From contig NC_065918.1 of NCBI RefSeq assembly GCF_905147045.1, forward strand, positions 124,001 through 188,000: a stretch of DNA of 64,000 nucleotides, read 5' to 3'. This document shows positions 24,101 through 34,760 of this stretch, piece after piece. A program made the translations under genes and the position numbers. A model generated the notes under the pieces. It had not been told where the DNA came from. It searched no databases and saw only the letters and a program-made list of their open reading frames with translations. Positions within the stretch are counted from its first letter, which is position 1. Each line of letters starts with the position of its first letter. Source of the stretch: Nymphalis io. Lineage: Eukaryota > Arthropoda > Insecta > Lepidoptera > Nymphalidae.

Positions 24101-27100
24101 TACAGTTGTCGTGTTACTGTGCTGCGTATAACTAGATTTATTTACTAAATAAGAACTTCCATCTAAAACAGCTAGTTTCATTTTCAAAATAATTTACGCT
24201 TGCTAGATAGTGATCTAACGGTAAAGTCTGAATAACGTATGAGATAATGAGAAAGTACATGCAATAAATATATAAAATTAAACATTCATTATATACTTGA
24301 ATGGAAATGTTAAGAATCTAACGTGAATTTACGTGCTAACGTTTAGTTTTCGTAGACAAAGATGAAAGACGACGAGCCGAGTTACCTTACGCGTATAGTT
24401 GTAGAAAGAGTGTTAGTAGAGATGTCATCTGACTTGAATCGTAAAACGCATACAAAGGTCGAATTGATCAGTGGTTTCTTGTAGAAGAAATCAATCATGA
24501 TGGCGATAAGTCGCGGGTAAAGCGAGAAGCGATTTTGTTGAACAGTCTAGCTAGCAAGTATTTAATAATCACCATCATCAATCTAATCAATAAAGCACTC
24601 CTTAACTTCAGATGGTCCGTCAAAAACAGAAAGAGTCATTTCGTTGGACATTTTTAGAACTCGACTGTTCCCTAAAAGATTTAAAGACTTAAAGAGTACG
24701 ACACAGCTTGATAGTTATTAGTAAAAGTATGCGAAATAGATATACGACGCAGGCGTGATATCGCGGTGGCGAGTGCGGGCTGCTGGTTGTCGCCCACAAT
24801 CCGATAGGCGTTTGTGGTTGCATCGGATATGCGAACGCTATTACGGGTTGTCCTCAATAATTAGCCGATTTAATTTGATGGTCTAATGACACAATGCTAA
24901 CAATTGTGGATTTTACTTTATGGAGAATGTGAGAAACGGGATTACGTCTTAATGGTTTACTTATTGTGTTGGTAGTTTTGTTGATTTTCGGCTACTTTTA
25001 ATATCAATCAATCAATCAATCAATCAACAGCCAATCGTTGTCCACTGCTGAACATAGGCCTCTCCCAAGGTGCGCCAAAGCTCCCTGTCCTCCGCCTTCC
25101 GCATCCAGTTGGTGCCCGCCACCTTCTTAAGGTCGTCGGTCCACCTGGCTGGAGGGCGCCCTACGCTGCGCTTGCCGATTCGCGGTCTCCACTCTAGGAC
25201 TCGTCTGCTCCAACGGCCATCGGTCCTACGACATACGTGACCAGCCCACTGCCACTTCAGCCTGCTAATTTTGCAAGCTATGTCGGTGACTCCGGTTCTT
25301 TTCCGGATAATCTCATTTCTGATCTTATCCTTCAAAGATACTCCGAGCATAGCTCGCTCCATAGCACGCTGAGCGACTTTGAATTTGTGGACTAGTCCCG
25401 CAGTTAGTGTCCACGTTTCGGCACCGTATGTCATGGCAGGTAAGACGCATTGGTTGAAGACTTTCGTCTTCAAACATTGCGGTATAGACTTTTAATATAT
25501 GTATATGTAAATCAAAGTCGAATGGAATGTTAAAGCCAAGCTTTTGACTCTCGACTACGTATTTCGAATTACAATTGTTACATTTATTTTAATCACTTAG
25601 AGAATTTAGAACAATCTTTTTAAAAGTCGGACCAATGTCATAATTATGATAGATATATTTATTTAATATTCTTGAGTTATCGCTTCCATTGCAATAAAAA
25701 TTAATTCCTTTGATTGGAAAGTGACGTTCGAGAACCGAGATCAAAACTAATATATGAAAAAACATAAATGTTCAAGAGATTATCGTTAAAGTGGTACTTA
25801 AGGATTCACATATCGGAGTTTATACAGTGAGACCATACAACCGTAAACGTTGTTGCTACAGACGAAGATTTTTAATGGACTGTTTCCTATATATGTATTT
25901 GTAAAATATTTTCGAGTAGATATCAAACGCGTTCACTTCCTGGTATGCTCTCGGTAAACAAGAGTTAAACCAAGTGTTTAGTTTCTTTTTAAACTACAAC
26001 TTGTCGAGGAGCTCCTGGCCTATGCATCCATCACCATATAAGCTCGTTGGTACACTGTTGTTGTGGTCACGACAGTTGCATAAGGTAGATTGAATAAGCA
26101 ATTACTTCGATAATGAAATCAATCAATCGAAAACAGAGTTAATGTCGGTGAGAGTTTGGCCAATAGTTAATTGTCCTTATCTTCAAAGTTAGGCGGAGAA
26201 CTCATTTGTCACCACTAGCAACAGACGCTGTCGAAGGACTTGAGCAGTTATTGATAAAGCACTCTCCGTTTAAGTTCGTATCCTACGAGTGCTCATATAT
26301 ATATGTATCGGCGTTTGTAGACGAACTAGAGAACATTTAAATATTTTTTAAAACTATTGACACTATTACTTTCGGGTTCGTGGTTTAGCGCTAACTTTAC
26401 ATATGTCGATTGTACGATATTGTTAGTTATATTTATTTTCTGCACTTTCGTAATGAGACAAAAAGGCATATTGAGATAGTTGATATTTATACCGACAGTC
26501 GCCAATCAGTGTCACCTATCACTTACCTAAGACAGAAAAAAATGTCTTGAGAGCTAAATTTATATAAGGATACGTCGTTCATCCATGTGACATTTTGTTT
26601 TTAATTTGTTTCAAGTTCGCGTAGAAAGATTTCGTTTTGTTAAATCAGCACATCGAAATTTGCACAAATATAAAATTATGTTTTTACACGAAACAATGTG
26701 TTCCAGTATACTATCGAATTGCTGGCAATAGTAAAATCAATTTTTCTAGTAATTCTAGGAGTCCGAAAAACCGAAATCGGCTTTGGAGGGATTCGCATTC
26801 CTGTGACTATAGTTCTATCTGGACTGTAGCAATTAACACAGAATGACATTGCGGATAGACAGAACTGTTCATGGCGATATAAAAATATATAACAAAATAA
26901 ATTAAAATTTAGATTGAGCGCTAGCCGAACCCTTTTAGATTTACATAACGTACGACGGTCATATGCCGAAGCAATCTGCAAAAAACAAAACATTAATTAA
27001 ACTTAGAACTCAACAAAAACTGAATGTGTTCGTTTATTTAAGTAGTTTAGTATTTTTTAGATTTCGACTAAACATAATTGTCATTTTGAATACTGAACAC

Positions 27101-30100
27101 AACAGTTAACAAACCTCGACATTTTCACAGAAGGATACTTTTTTGATCTATCTCAAAGCGTAACATTATTTTCTTGATAATATAATACAAATAAATAAAT
27201 AGAGTTTTATTGCTTTGATTTTTCAATTTGGAGCAGGAATATGAAGAATATTTCTGTCTGCAAAATGTTTATTATCTCTATATGTGAATTTATATGTAGC
27301 AGGATAGGGGAAAAAAGAGCGAATAAAACTTATTTATGTAAATAATGTCATCACGACACACGAGATTATTAAATCTGTGTTAGTGGTTTTGATTAGGATT
27401 TTTCAAACATATATATTCTACTATTAGCAAGTCGTTTCATAACACATTAAAAAAGAAAATATCATCAAAAGTTTGATCTTGTTTTGTAGATATAAAAATT
27501 CTCGCAGGATTATTTCCTTATTTGGAAGATGTAACATTGTTAAAGTCCTAGACTTTAACAATGTTACATACAACGCGACTTAACAACGAATAAAAGGTTC
27601 CACTTAGCGAAAGACTTCCTGTATCCAGGACTTCAGGGTAAAAATACATTTCAAACGATGTAACGCTTCACAGTCTAGAAGTTGTTGCTAAAACTGCAGT
27701 GTTTATTTATTGTACAAGCACAGGTGTTCGGTAACGTATTCCATTTCTGATAATTCCACCCCGACCCCGCTACCCCTTTTGCTCCCCGTTCCGACCACGA
27801 TTGATTAGGTTAATGAGAGTTGCATTAGCACCGCTTTATCATGTCACTTAATATAATTCAAGCCTAAATATTTGATTAGAGAAGTGCTTGTGTGGAATTT
27901 CGTTGAAATCTGACCAAAGCGGTTTTCCGTAAAGTTTAAAGTTCCTACGACTGATTATGTGTGATCATGTTTCACTACTTTGATAGGTGATCGTCATCGT
28001 GACGTTTTATCAAATCAATCTAACGTTAACACAATACCTTTCACGTACACGAAGAATTTTTTTTTCACATCATTGATACGAATTTGAATACAAAATTAAA
28101 AAAAAAACATTACGGAAGATATTGTTACATTGTGTACACCGTATGTCGTGGTTGTTATACATTATTATATACACACAATAATACGAGTACATCGCAGATC
28201 AGAGGCAGGATTTTAATTTTTTTTACTTTGATTAGATTACTTTGAAGTTCTGACTGAGGGACGAGCACATGTTCAAACTTTTCTCCATTGCTACAAAGAT
28301 AAATATCCTTGAAGATGCATGTCGCGATGGACAGCCTCGGATTTTTAATAAAGCTTTTAAACGAGATACACATCTTATATTTTATTTATATTACATTAAA
28401 ATATTTTTAATTGTAAGAATATCGATGGCACAAATAACTAGCAAATAATGTCAGAATAATCGAAAGGCTATTATTCGGACATTATATGCTTTTTGCTATT
28501 GCAACCATAAAAGTTGTCTCACTCAAAACCATTTCTCGTTACAAATACTCGAAGGGCGTTGTATGGAGGGCGACAGTGACGCGGAAAGAGAACGCACTTG
28601 TGTCCGTGTACGATGCGACTTACCGATACTCGATATAAATCTCATACAAGTGGAGTGAGCAAAAATTTAATGTAGGATTTAATACAGAACGTTTCACATA
28701 ATTTCACAATTCCATATTATCCAATCCTTGAGCCGGGAACTGTCCCGACGGGCGTGACTCGTATTAATGGAATAACTTAAATTCTCACGCGAGTACCATT
28801 ACGTACTAGTTATGTATTATACTCGTCTGAAAAACAATTAATGGTTTATTATATTTCAGCGATTGTGTAGTTTTAAAAATATATACTTCTTTATAAAATG
28901 GGTAAAAGGTTGTACAGGCGGCAACTCTGCAACAGTTTAGAATATTTGTCAGCTTTAACGTAATTGCTCGCCATCACCTCCACTAGCTGTGCACTGATTG
29001 AAAAGATAATGAAATCCTGAGCCTCGCAAGCGACTATCGGTCGGCGTCATTTTCATACATAAAAGACTTCAATTAAAGCTTCACGGTGCACACGTCGGCT
29101 ATTATTGCAGGTATTGTTTTACGGGGTCATTTAAAACTTAAAATAATTGCCTGTATTGTGATACTACATTTACAACGTTTCATATATTGTAACGAAATAA
29201 ATCCTTCACTATTGTTTATTTACCGTGGTATGGTACTCTATCCATAGTAAGCTAAGAGGACTCAAAGCTACGACAAGTTACGAGGAAAGACTGCTGTGTG
29301 TCGATGTCATAAAATGTACATAATGTTAATGCGATGTGTGTGTGACATTTGTGGATATTGACTATATTTTTTACTAAATACGTAACGAACTTCTAGTTTT
29401 ATAAGTCGGTCCGTATGACATTAATCAGCCTTCAGTGAGGGTTCTAGATAAGATCGATAGCCAGCTCTTGATTTTTTTTATTTTTTTTATAGAATAGGAA
29501 GGTGGACGAGCATATGGGCCACCTGATGGTAAGTGGTCACCAAACGCCCTTAGACATTGGCATTGTAAGAAATCTCAACCATCGCTTATAGCCAATGCGC
29601 CACCAACCTTGGGAACTAAGATTTTATGTCCCTTGTGCCTGTAATTACACTGGCTCACTCACCCTTCAAACCGGAACACAACAATATCAAGTATTGCTGT
29701 TTTGCGGTAGAATATCTGATGAGTGGGTGGTACCTACCCAGACGGGCTTGCACAAAGCCCTACCACCAGTCGACCATCTGTCAGCCGTTCACACTGCTCA
29801 TTTACTTGTAGCAGGATATAATGATACAAATGTTACTAGAACCATGAGAAAATTACGTACTTAGTAGGACATTTTTTTCTATTTCTTTATTCTTCAAATA
29901 AGTAAGTTTACGAATAAAGCCAACATATATGGATAAACCGAACATCAGGCGCTGGAGTAGACACGAGCCTGAGAGATTAAGTACCCTTTTTACAATCTTT
30001 GAAGCGCTGTAACGCAACAATGCAGCGTCTAGCTTCCTGTCCTTGTTAATTCCAATAATTAAAATTTTTATTAGTCGATAAACAAAAGAAAATTTAGCTT

Positions 30101-31547
30101 TAATACCGCTATTGAACTTAAGTGTTTTTGCGAAATCAATCTTATAAAATAGCGCTACAATTTCAGGCAAAGTAAGTTTATCTGTGTGTATAAGAGGCAT
30201 ATAAAACCAACATTCAGTTTTACCATCAGAGTTCCATCACCTACTCTAATGACGGCTACGACGCCGCCGGCGGGTTGACGAGCTCGCCATGCAACTAGTT
30301 TACTAACGATTTTGTTAATATTCCTACGTTACTTATCGAAATAAACGATATAATGATGTGACTTACCTGGAAGTCGAAAGACGGGTAAATAGTCGTGGTA
30401 TCGATATCGGCAGCGCTCTCGCGGACCAGTGGGCATTGGTCGGTGAAGGGCTGCCGACAATGACCGATGATGTAAATACTAACTTTTATAAGAAGTAGAT
30501 AATGATCACACGGCAACAAGATAAATCTAAAAAATTAAGGGACCAATTCATGTTAGGCGGCTGTATGAACATGAACCGATGTAGCTATAAGGAAAGAGAA
30601 AGACCGAAAAGAAGATGAACGGAATGTGTGACGGATGACATAAGCAAGAAGGAAGTAACTGAGGATGTGACAACGGCTAAAGAGGAATGCTCCGACAAAT
30701 AAATGAGGTAAGAGCAAGTGGCATGAAAATAAAAATATTATTATACCGCTTCTTAAGATACGATCTCATTCCTGCAAGCTTAATATTAAATATTCATATA
30801 GTGACAACGTAAAGAATGTCTACGAGTTCTCCGTAAGCTTCATAATAGAATATGTCGAGCATCGATGTACATTGCAGTCACTAAAATTCCAAATTCTTTA
30901 AAAAATACTTAAATAAAATATAATAACGTCTTCGCTAAGCATCCGTAAATCTCCAAGAATTTCCGATAGTGCAATATCACCGCGTCGATTTTTAAATCAG
31001 TTTGAATGTAAAGTTTCCGTGATGCGACCAAACAAAAAGCTATCAGCGCTACTGTCTGACCACAATGCCGCCACCCGGCGCGCCGCGCGCCCGGCCCACG
31101 ACAAATATTACTTTGCTCTAGAATTAATGCGGTTTTCAATTGAATGCTTCTATCGAAACCAATATAACATCAAGTTATTAAAATGTAATTTTCATTGAAT
31201 AAGTATAAGTAGTTAATAATAAAAATTAAGTACAGCTAATAACATATCCGCGTCTCCAATTAAGAAGCTTTACAGAAAAACTCATTTCTATGATTAAATA
31301 AAGTATGAATTAATTGAGTATAATCTGCATTCAATTAAAAATGTTCAATGTGAAATATGTAGATACGCCAAAAATGTCACCCGACATTACCTAATGACTG
31401 TTAAAGTTAATGAAGTGAAATGTTCTCATTGCTCTAAGCAATACCTACTAATAATGATTATAGAGCTCACCTGCTCCTGCAGTGCTCGGTGAGAATCACG
31501 AACATACTGCAACTCCTTCATGTTTTCATTTGTGTTCAAAGTATTCG
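12468..31547 (-). CDS. ManII: Golgi alpha-mannosidase II (GH38), catalytically complete, first exon not found
   Basis: Coding exons from 5' to 3' on the minus strand: 31547-31471, 30450-30367, 17199-17107, 16221-16027, 15366-15255 and 15184-12468. All junctions are GT-AG and the phases fit. They encode about 1091 residues plus the stop. Known role: a zinc-dependent type II Golgi enzyme that removes the alpha-1,3- and alpha-1,6-linked mannoses from GlcNAcMan5GlcNAc2 during N-glycan maturation. Present are the zinc motif PHSHNDPGW, the nucleophile motif GWSIDPFGHG, PLGDDFRYEY with the acid/base Asp, WSGYFTTRP and FQHHDAITGT. C-terminal motifs include NYYPITTM, MLDRRTLYDD and GEGVVDNKP, with a final KTYKIRF. 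The sequence closely resembles Spodoptera alpha-mannosidase II from memory. The first exon, with cytoplasmic tail and membrane anchor, must end in phase 1 upstream of 31547. I could not find it. The open frame above 15184 is intron read-through. Confidence 0.93.
16640..16990. repeat. GTAT-rich tract and lepidopteran repeat remnant in ManII intron
   Basis: A GTAT/ATGT-rich simple tract (about 16660-16700) is followed at about 16850-16970 by a degraded repeat containing AAAGGTAGCCAATGTCCTTC and ATCAAAACCGGTTTAGTAG. These phrases recur in LINE-derived repeats of many Lepidoptera. It has no coding content. Confidence 0.5.
17675..17720 (+). mobile_element. Pogo/Tigger-like terminal inverted repeat remnant
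   Basis: CAGTAGAACCTTGATTATCC, continuing into CGAA, sits directly after a TA dinucleotide. It is followed by a second ATTATCTGAAC-like motif. Such 'CAGTAGAACCTCGATTATCCGAA' ends are typical of pogo/Tigger DNA transposons. I did not find the opposite end or a transposase frame, so only a fragment is supported. Confidence 0.45.
18143..18399 (+). mobile_element. SINE, diverged copy
   Basis: It shares, in the same order, GGGCCACCTG, the AACCATTCCATC/ACCTTGGGAA block and GAGTGGGTGGTACCTACC...GGGCTT...CAAAGCCCTACCACC with the better preserved copies at 29.5 and 34.8 kb. It is clearly more diverged than those two and carries a run of C near 18295. Confidence 0.7.
18400..19180. other. Intronic DNA with degraded repeats
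   Basis: No exon was seen. Short phrases such as GAAACGGCTCTAACGATTT (about 18432) and the segment at 18760-18960 look like remnants of LINE 3' ends. The rest is AT-rich. Confidence 0.4.
19185..19455. repeat. GC-rich interspersed repeat (copy 1 of 3)
   Basis: A GC-rich block shares CAGCGCGAGGCCATCCC, a CTCCTCAGGGC-GTCTGAAAT segment and 'TCTTTTAAGCC-CGGGC' with the block at 33.54-33.89 kb, and in part with 59.18-59.29 kb. Its base composition is unlike the flanks. It is probably a LINE or retroelement fragment of unknown family. No intact frame is present. Confidence 0.6.
19630..19660. repeat. Short tail of a tRNA-related SINE
   Basis: CCACTAGACCAACGAGGCAG matches the end of the SINE at 60.49-60.86 kb. 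Only the last 25-30 bp are present. Confidence 0.5.
19661..21082. other. ManII intron, nothing recognised
   Basis: Several open frames of 70-85 codons occur by chance. None shows a motif, splice-site context or a match to another part of the window. Confidence 0.4.
21083..21131. repeat. Imperfect hairpin
   Basis: Two 22-nt arms (21083-21104 and 21110-21131) pair at about 20 of 22 positions around a 5-nt loop. It sits at the 3' boundary of the LINE that follows on the minus strand, so it may belong to that element's end. Confidence 0.6.
21132..23430 (-). mobile_element. CR1/Jockey-like LINE remnant with ORF1 and endonuclease pieces
   Basis: Read on the minus strand from about 23415. ORF1 pieces come first: a coiled-coil-like segment around LQSQMIELNSKINQLEQQ, and a C-terminal part with LVAKEKKYEFVWLRNGRIF ending near 22915. 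ORF2 follows with an apurinic-type endonuclease: YQNVRGLRTKT, DYDIIILTETWL, RGGGVAIAV-like DGGGVAIAV, GDLNLPSITW and DSHHPPL. A linker (KDICNAFAKYFASVY) and the first residues before the reverse transcriptase (LTEDEVFKQLSTFD) come last. The reverse transcriptase is missing. Frames are broken in several places, and another LINE is inserted at 22494-22647. Confidence 0.8.
22494..22647 (-). mobile_element. RTE-like LINE 3' fragment inserted in the endonuclease ORF
   Basis: This is a 5'-truncated piece of the same family as the elements at 25.0 and 42.8 kb. It reads PARWTDDLKKVAGTNWMRKA on the minus strand and has a TTGATTGA-type 3' tail. A 13-bp target-site duplication, TAACCATGTTTCA, flanks it at 22481-22493 and 22648-22660. 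Removing the insert restores the host reading ETWLNNTVFDNEIF across the site. Confidence 0.9.
23431..24993. other. ManII intron, nothing recognised
   Basis: AT-rich sequence with no supported exon, repeat boundary or structured element. Confidence 0.4.
25005..25487 (-). mobile_element. RTE-like LINE, 5'-truncated copy
   Basis: One open frame of 149 codons (25473-25024, minus) covers the C-terminal part of the reverse transcriptase ORF. It includes QCVLPAMTYGAETWTLT, GHVCRRTDGRWSRRVLEWRP and LGEAYVQQWTTIGC. The 3' tail is a (TTGA)n run. An 11-bp target-site duplication, ACTTTTAATAT, lies at 24994-25004 and 25488-25498. Over the shared part it is almost identical to the 42.8 kb copy. One residue differs in the shared open frame (Gly in TAGLV against Arg in TARLV), which implies recent insertion. 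It lies inside ManII intron sequence. Confidence 0.92.
25499..29480. other. ManII intron, mostly unassigned
   Basis: About 4 kb of AT-rich sequence. Apart from the perfect hairpin at 27529-27569 I see no coding exon or repeat I can name. Small frames at 26.7 and 28.2 kb have no recognisable motif. Confidence 0.4.
27529..27569. repeat. Perfect hairpin with 19-bp arms
   Basis: Arms at 27529-27547 and 27551-27569 are exact reverse complements around the 3-nt loop CTA. The left arm begins ATGTAACATTGTTAAAGTC. Confidence 0.85.
29481..29768 (+). mobile_element. SINE, well preserved copy
   Basis: A block of about 288 bp begins after a T-rich run and ends at CAAAGCCCTACCACC. It is nearly identical (about five differences by eye) to the reverse-oriented copy at 34.76-35.05 kb. 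The open frame of 89 codons across it is a by-product of the repeat, since the same frame recurs in the other copy. Confidence 0.85.
29769..30366. other. ManII intron between SINE and stem exon
   Basis: No exon was recognised. A 115-codon minus frame at 30200-29853 reads LIHTDKLTLPEIVALFYKID and later KLDAALLRYSASKIVKRVLN. It resembles no family I know and has no splice-site context, so it is left unassigned. Confidence 0.35.
30367..30450 (-). CDS. ManII: Alpha-mannosidase II, distal N-terminal exon (stem)
   Basis: This 84-bp phase-0 exon encodes 28 residues from PFTDQCP to YPSFDFQ and ends at CAG before GTAAGT. It continues directly into PSWLRTKEFW, the exon at 17199-17107, across a 13.2 kb intron. 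ADID is shared with the paralogue (KADID just before its 2357 splice site). The DQCP and YPSFDFQ context matches the moth enzyme from memory. The acceptor (CGGCAG) is weak in pyrimidines, so this border is slightly uncertain. Confidence 0.8.
31471..31547 (-). CDS. ManII: Alpha-mannosidase II, upstream stem exon
   Basis: This 77-bp exon lies between TTTGTTTCAG and GTGAGC. It starts in phase 1, ends in phase 0, and encodes NTLNTNENMK through HRALQEQ, which then reads into PFTDQCP. The phase-1 entry equals the phase at the 1570 acceptor in the paralogue, which supports both. Its short size hid it among the small open frames. Confidence 0.7.
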
Positions 31548-31680
31548 CTGAAACAAAAGAAAATAAAAAATTATTACGGTGTAAATAGTGGCGTGCGAAA
31601 AAGGGAGCCGAGACAATTGTGTTTTTATACTCTTTACTGGTTTTGGGTTAGGAATATCCATAAAGTTTAGCTACAAAACT

Positions 31681-31806
31681 TAAAATCTTAGTTCCCAAGG
31701 TTGGTGGCACATTGGCGATGTAAGCAATGGTTGATATGGTTTTTACATCGCTAATGTTTATGGGCGGTGGTGACCACTTCCTATGAGGTGACCCATTTTC
31801 CGGTCT
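31681..31806 (-). mobile_element. Partial SINE, diverged
   Basis: Reverse orientation of the same SINE family: TTAGTTCCCAAGGTTGGTGG and GGTGGTGACCACTTCC match the complement of the 29.5 kb copy. The 3' third is missing. Confidence 0.65.
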
Positions 31807-32155
31807 GGCTAAAGTTTAAATGGTAAATGGTATATATTCATTTATTATTATTCAATTTATTATTATTAATGGCTATTTCATAAATAAATAGTCAATAAAA
31901 CACGGGAAGAAACGATGATGATATTCGATAATGATATTAAATCTCTTGCAACATCAAGGTCGATTATGTAAATTACTCTTTAAATTATTCGAATTGTATC
32001 GTTCGTTTATAAGTTAGGACTGATGAAATAACGCAAAAAGTGAGAAATGTGCCGCGGTGTTAGCGAATCACGGATATGGCGAGCGAACTGTACGAGGCTT
32101 AGTGTATTATTTACCTACACATTTTATTATTTGGAAACTAGAAAGAGTTAATTAT

Positions 32156-32226
32156 ATAATATAATATAATATAATATAATATAATATAATATAATATAAT
32201 ATAATATAATATAATATAATATAATA
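32156..32226. repeat. (ATAAT)n pentanucleotide microsatellite
   Basis: About 14 copies of ATAAT without interruption, running on into AT repeats. Confidence 0.95.
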
Positions 32227-33044
32227 TATAAATATATATATATATACTAAAAAAAAACTTTAAAACTTTAAGACGCATTATAAAAAAATAAGCCGCCGGG
32301 CTTTAAATATTAGCCTTCTTCGATATAATGGGCTATCCAACACTAAAAGAATTATTCAATTCGAACCAGTCGTTCCTGAAATTAGCGGGATCAACCAAAC
32401 AGGCTATTCAGCTTATAATATTAGATTATTAAGCACGATAGCTGTATCTAATATATTGTATATAATAAAATTGCTATAGAATGTAATATGAAATAACATT
32501 GCGTTGTTTAGTGGCCATTCTATTTACAATAGTAGGTACGGAGGAAGCATTCCCAGAACAAGATAAAATATTCCACTAGCTGCTACTGAGAAAATGTACA
32601 CTTTGTAATAAACAACTGTTGTCTTTGAGAACAATAGACTATATTTTATATAAAAGACATTTAACTATGAACGATATGTTCGATTAAAAATCTAGACGAA
32701 TGAGAGTGCAACATCGCCGGAAATCGATCGCAGGTCTACTAAGTATTACTCGTAAGTGCTGCAACGCTAAAAGCCCTTATTAAATCCCTTTAAATACAGA
32801 TGTACTTCAGAACATAATGCACTACCAAAGAAGTTTAATGATCTTGATGTTTACCGTTACAATTTCGAAAACACCTCGTCGAAATTATCTCTTAATTATT
32901 AAGTTTACAATCAAAGATTCCAGTGTAATATACATAAGACATGTTCAGTGTGTAGTGTTCAATAACTTCTTATTGTTACTAGTGTTCGCCCTGTCGTTGT
33001 AATTCAGCCATAATTTATTTAAATTTTAAGTTAAACACTTACCA

Positions 33045-33260
33045 TTACTAAAAGGATGGATGTGTATGTGCACACACAATACTCAAATTAATGGTAGTGT
33101 GAGTAATGTTTTATTTTATTAATATAACATATTTCTAATGCATATTATACAAAAATTTTACTTTCGACACTCCTTTTCCTTATAAAGTTTAACAGTGCTA
33201 AATTTCATTCCTCTCCGACCACGTAATTGTCGTAAAAAGGGGTACAAAGGGGTACCAAGT
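33045..33260 (+). repeat. Interspersed repeat; uninterrupted counterpart of the 42.7 kb copy
   Basis: It shares TTACTAAAAGGATGGATGTG, ACACACAATACTCAAATTAA and TTTTATTTTATTAAT with the sequence at 42.72-42.82 kb. It then continues through AATGCATATTATACAAAAAT, which matches the sequence just right of the LINE inserted there. The family is unknown. Confidence 0.75.
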
Positions 33261-33534
33261 TACTCTATTACTAGACTATTAAGCATGCGCATTCGTTTTC
33301 TTACGTTTTAATTCGACGATTCTGTCACATAGTTGTTCGTATCTACTCTGTTCTATCCTATCGAACTGACGTAGCGGTGCACAAATAGACCACGTATGTC
33401 GGAACATCAAAGTGAAGCGATCTTCATGATCTCAATTAGCTATTAATTAATTATTGAACTCGTAATCCATTCGATTTATCACGCTATACAATACTAGCCT
33501 ATGTTAGACGGGTAATTACTTGTGATCTTTTTTT

Positions 33535-33890
33535 TTCTCGCAGTGGAAACCTGCGCAAAGGTACCCGAGTCCCATGGGGATGGAACTGGGTTATGAGGGA
33601 TTCTTACCCACTGCGATGGCCGTCCTCAGCACGGATCGGAGAGGCTGCGGGATCGTGTTGATATAACGCATCCGCAGCCTCTCCCGTGCTTTGTTTCGGC
33701 TCGTGGCTCGGCGGAGCACTTCTCAGGGGGCGAAGGTAATCTCGCCCCCCCCCGCACTCCTCGCTAGTGCGTACGGCAGCGCGAGGCCATCCCAGCTCCC
33801 GTTCTCCTCAGGGCTGTCTGAAATAGGACACGCGAGGCCAGTTTTACGCCCTATCTTTTAAGCCACGGGCATCTGTACTGTGAATGACTT
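33535..33890. repeat. GC-rich interspersed repeat (copy 2 of 3)
   Basis: The block runs from CTCGCAGTGGAAACCTGCGC through GATTCTTACCCACTGCGATG to the shared segment CAGCGCGAGGCCATCCCAGC. It matches the 19.2 kb block directly, and the 59.2 kb block as a reverse complement. It is sharply richer in GC than its surroundings and is likely a LINE fragment. Confidence 0.65.
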
Positions 33891-34518
33891 GTCATCTAGC
33901 TCAAATAGATCTGTTTTCTGATTGTGATCTAACATTGGACTCAACGACACATTACTAACTCCGTAATGTATTCAAAATCTTTATTGATCACATTATAAGC
34001 CCATCATTGCGCCGAACAGCGCTTCCAGCGTGATAGATCACTTATATATTTGAGAGTTATGCCATCACTGCATATTGTTTAGTGTCAAGTATAAGTAATA
34101 CACGAACAAGTAACTAAATATAAACACTTACAGCTTTACTTATAAACGTGGCTCAGCGGCTGTTTAGTTAAACACTGATTGATCTATTTCTGCCATTATT
34201 GATTTGACACAAAGTCAAAGAAGAAGACAACTAGTTTATCAAATCATACACTTAAATGTTTTAATGATCAGTGAAGTGAAAATATTTTGACTTTACTCAT
34301 ACGCTTTGACTTTTTTCTCAAGACAATGTCTTCTCCTATAATGCTGCTAAAATAACATGCTGTTAATTGGATGATATGATTATTTAAGTGTAGTTAATTA
34401 GTATTTAAGTGTAGATAATTACATAACTAATGACAATATGGGTGTTTGGAATGATTATAAATATATCGAAAAACTAAACTTGACACTACATTACGCATCA
34501 CTGCGGTAAGTCTCTAAT

Positions 34519-34640
34519 AATAATATAAAGAGGAAAGATTTGTTTGTTTGTAGTCGATAAACTCTGAAACTGCTATTATTTATTGCAGTAATCATAAGAT
34601 TTCAGCCTGAAATCAGCTGAAATCAGCATAGCTAGTTTTT
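34519..34640 (+). repeat. Lepidopteran LINE-end repeat
   Basis: AATATAAAGAGGAAAGATTT and TTTGTTTGTAG...AAACTCTGAAACT recur at 52.2 kb. This is a common degraded repeat in Lepidoptera. Confidence 0.55.
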
Positions 34641-34760
34641 GATATTATGAGGCTGGTTGTGCCGCTCGGACTTTTACTCGCGTGAAGAGTTGATTAATTT
34701 TATTTGTCCACGCGAACGCCTGCGCTGATTCGATACGAGTCGTAATATAATATCGTATTT

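Noticed and set aside
29595..29864. 89-codon protein at 29.6 kb and its twin at 34.7 kb
   Set aside because: Both are the same frame through two copies of one SINE.
30909..31139. Minus frame with a hydrophobic stretch (TVALIAFCLVA) as the missing ManII anchor exon
   Set aside because: It lies between two exons that join directly in phase, so it is intronic. No phase-1 donor follows the hydrophobic part.
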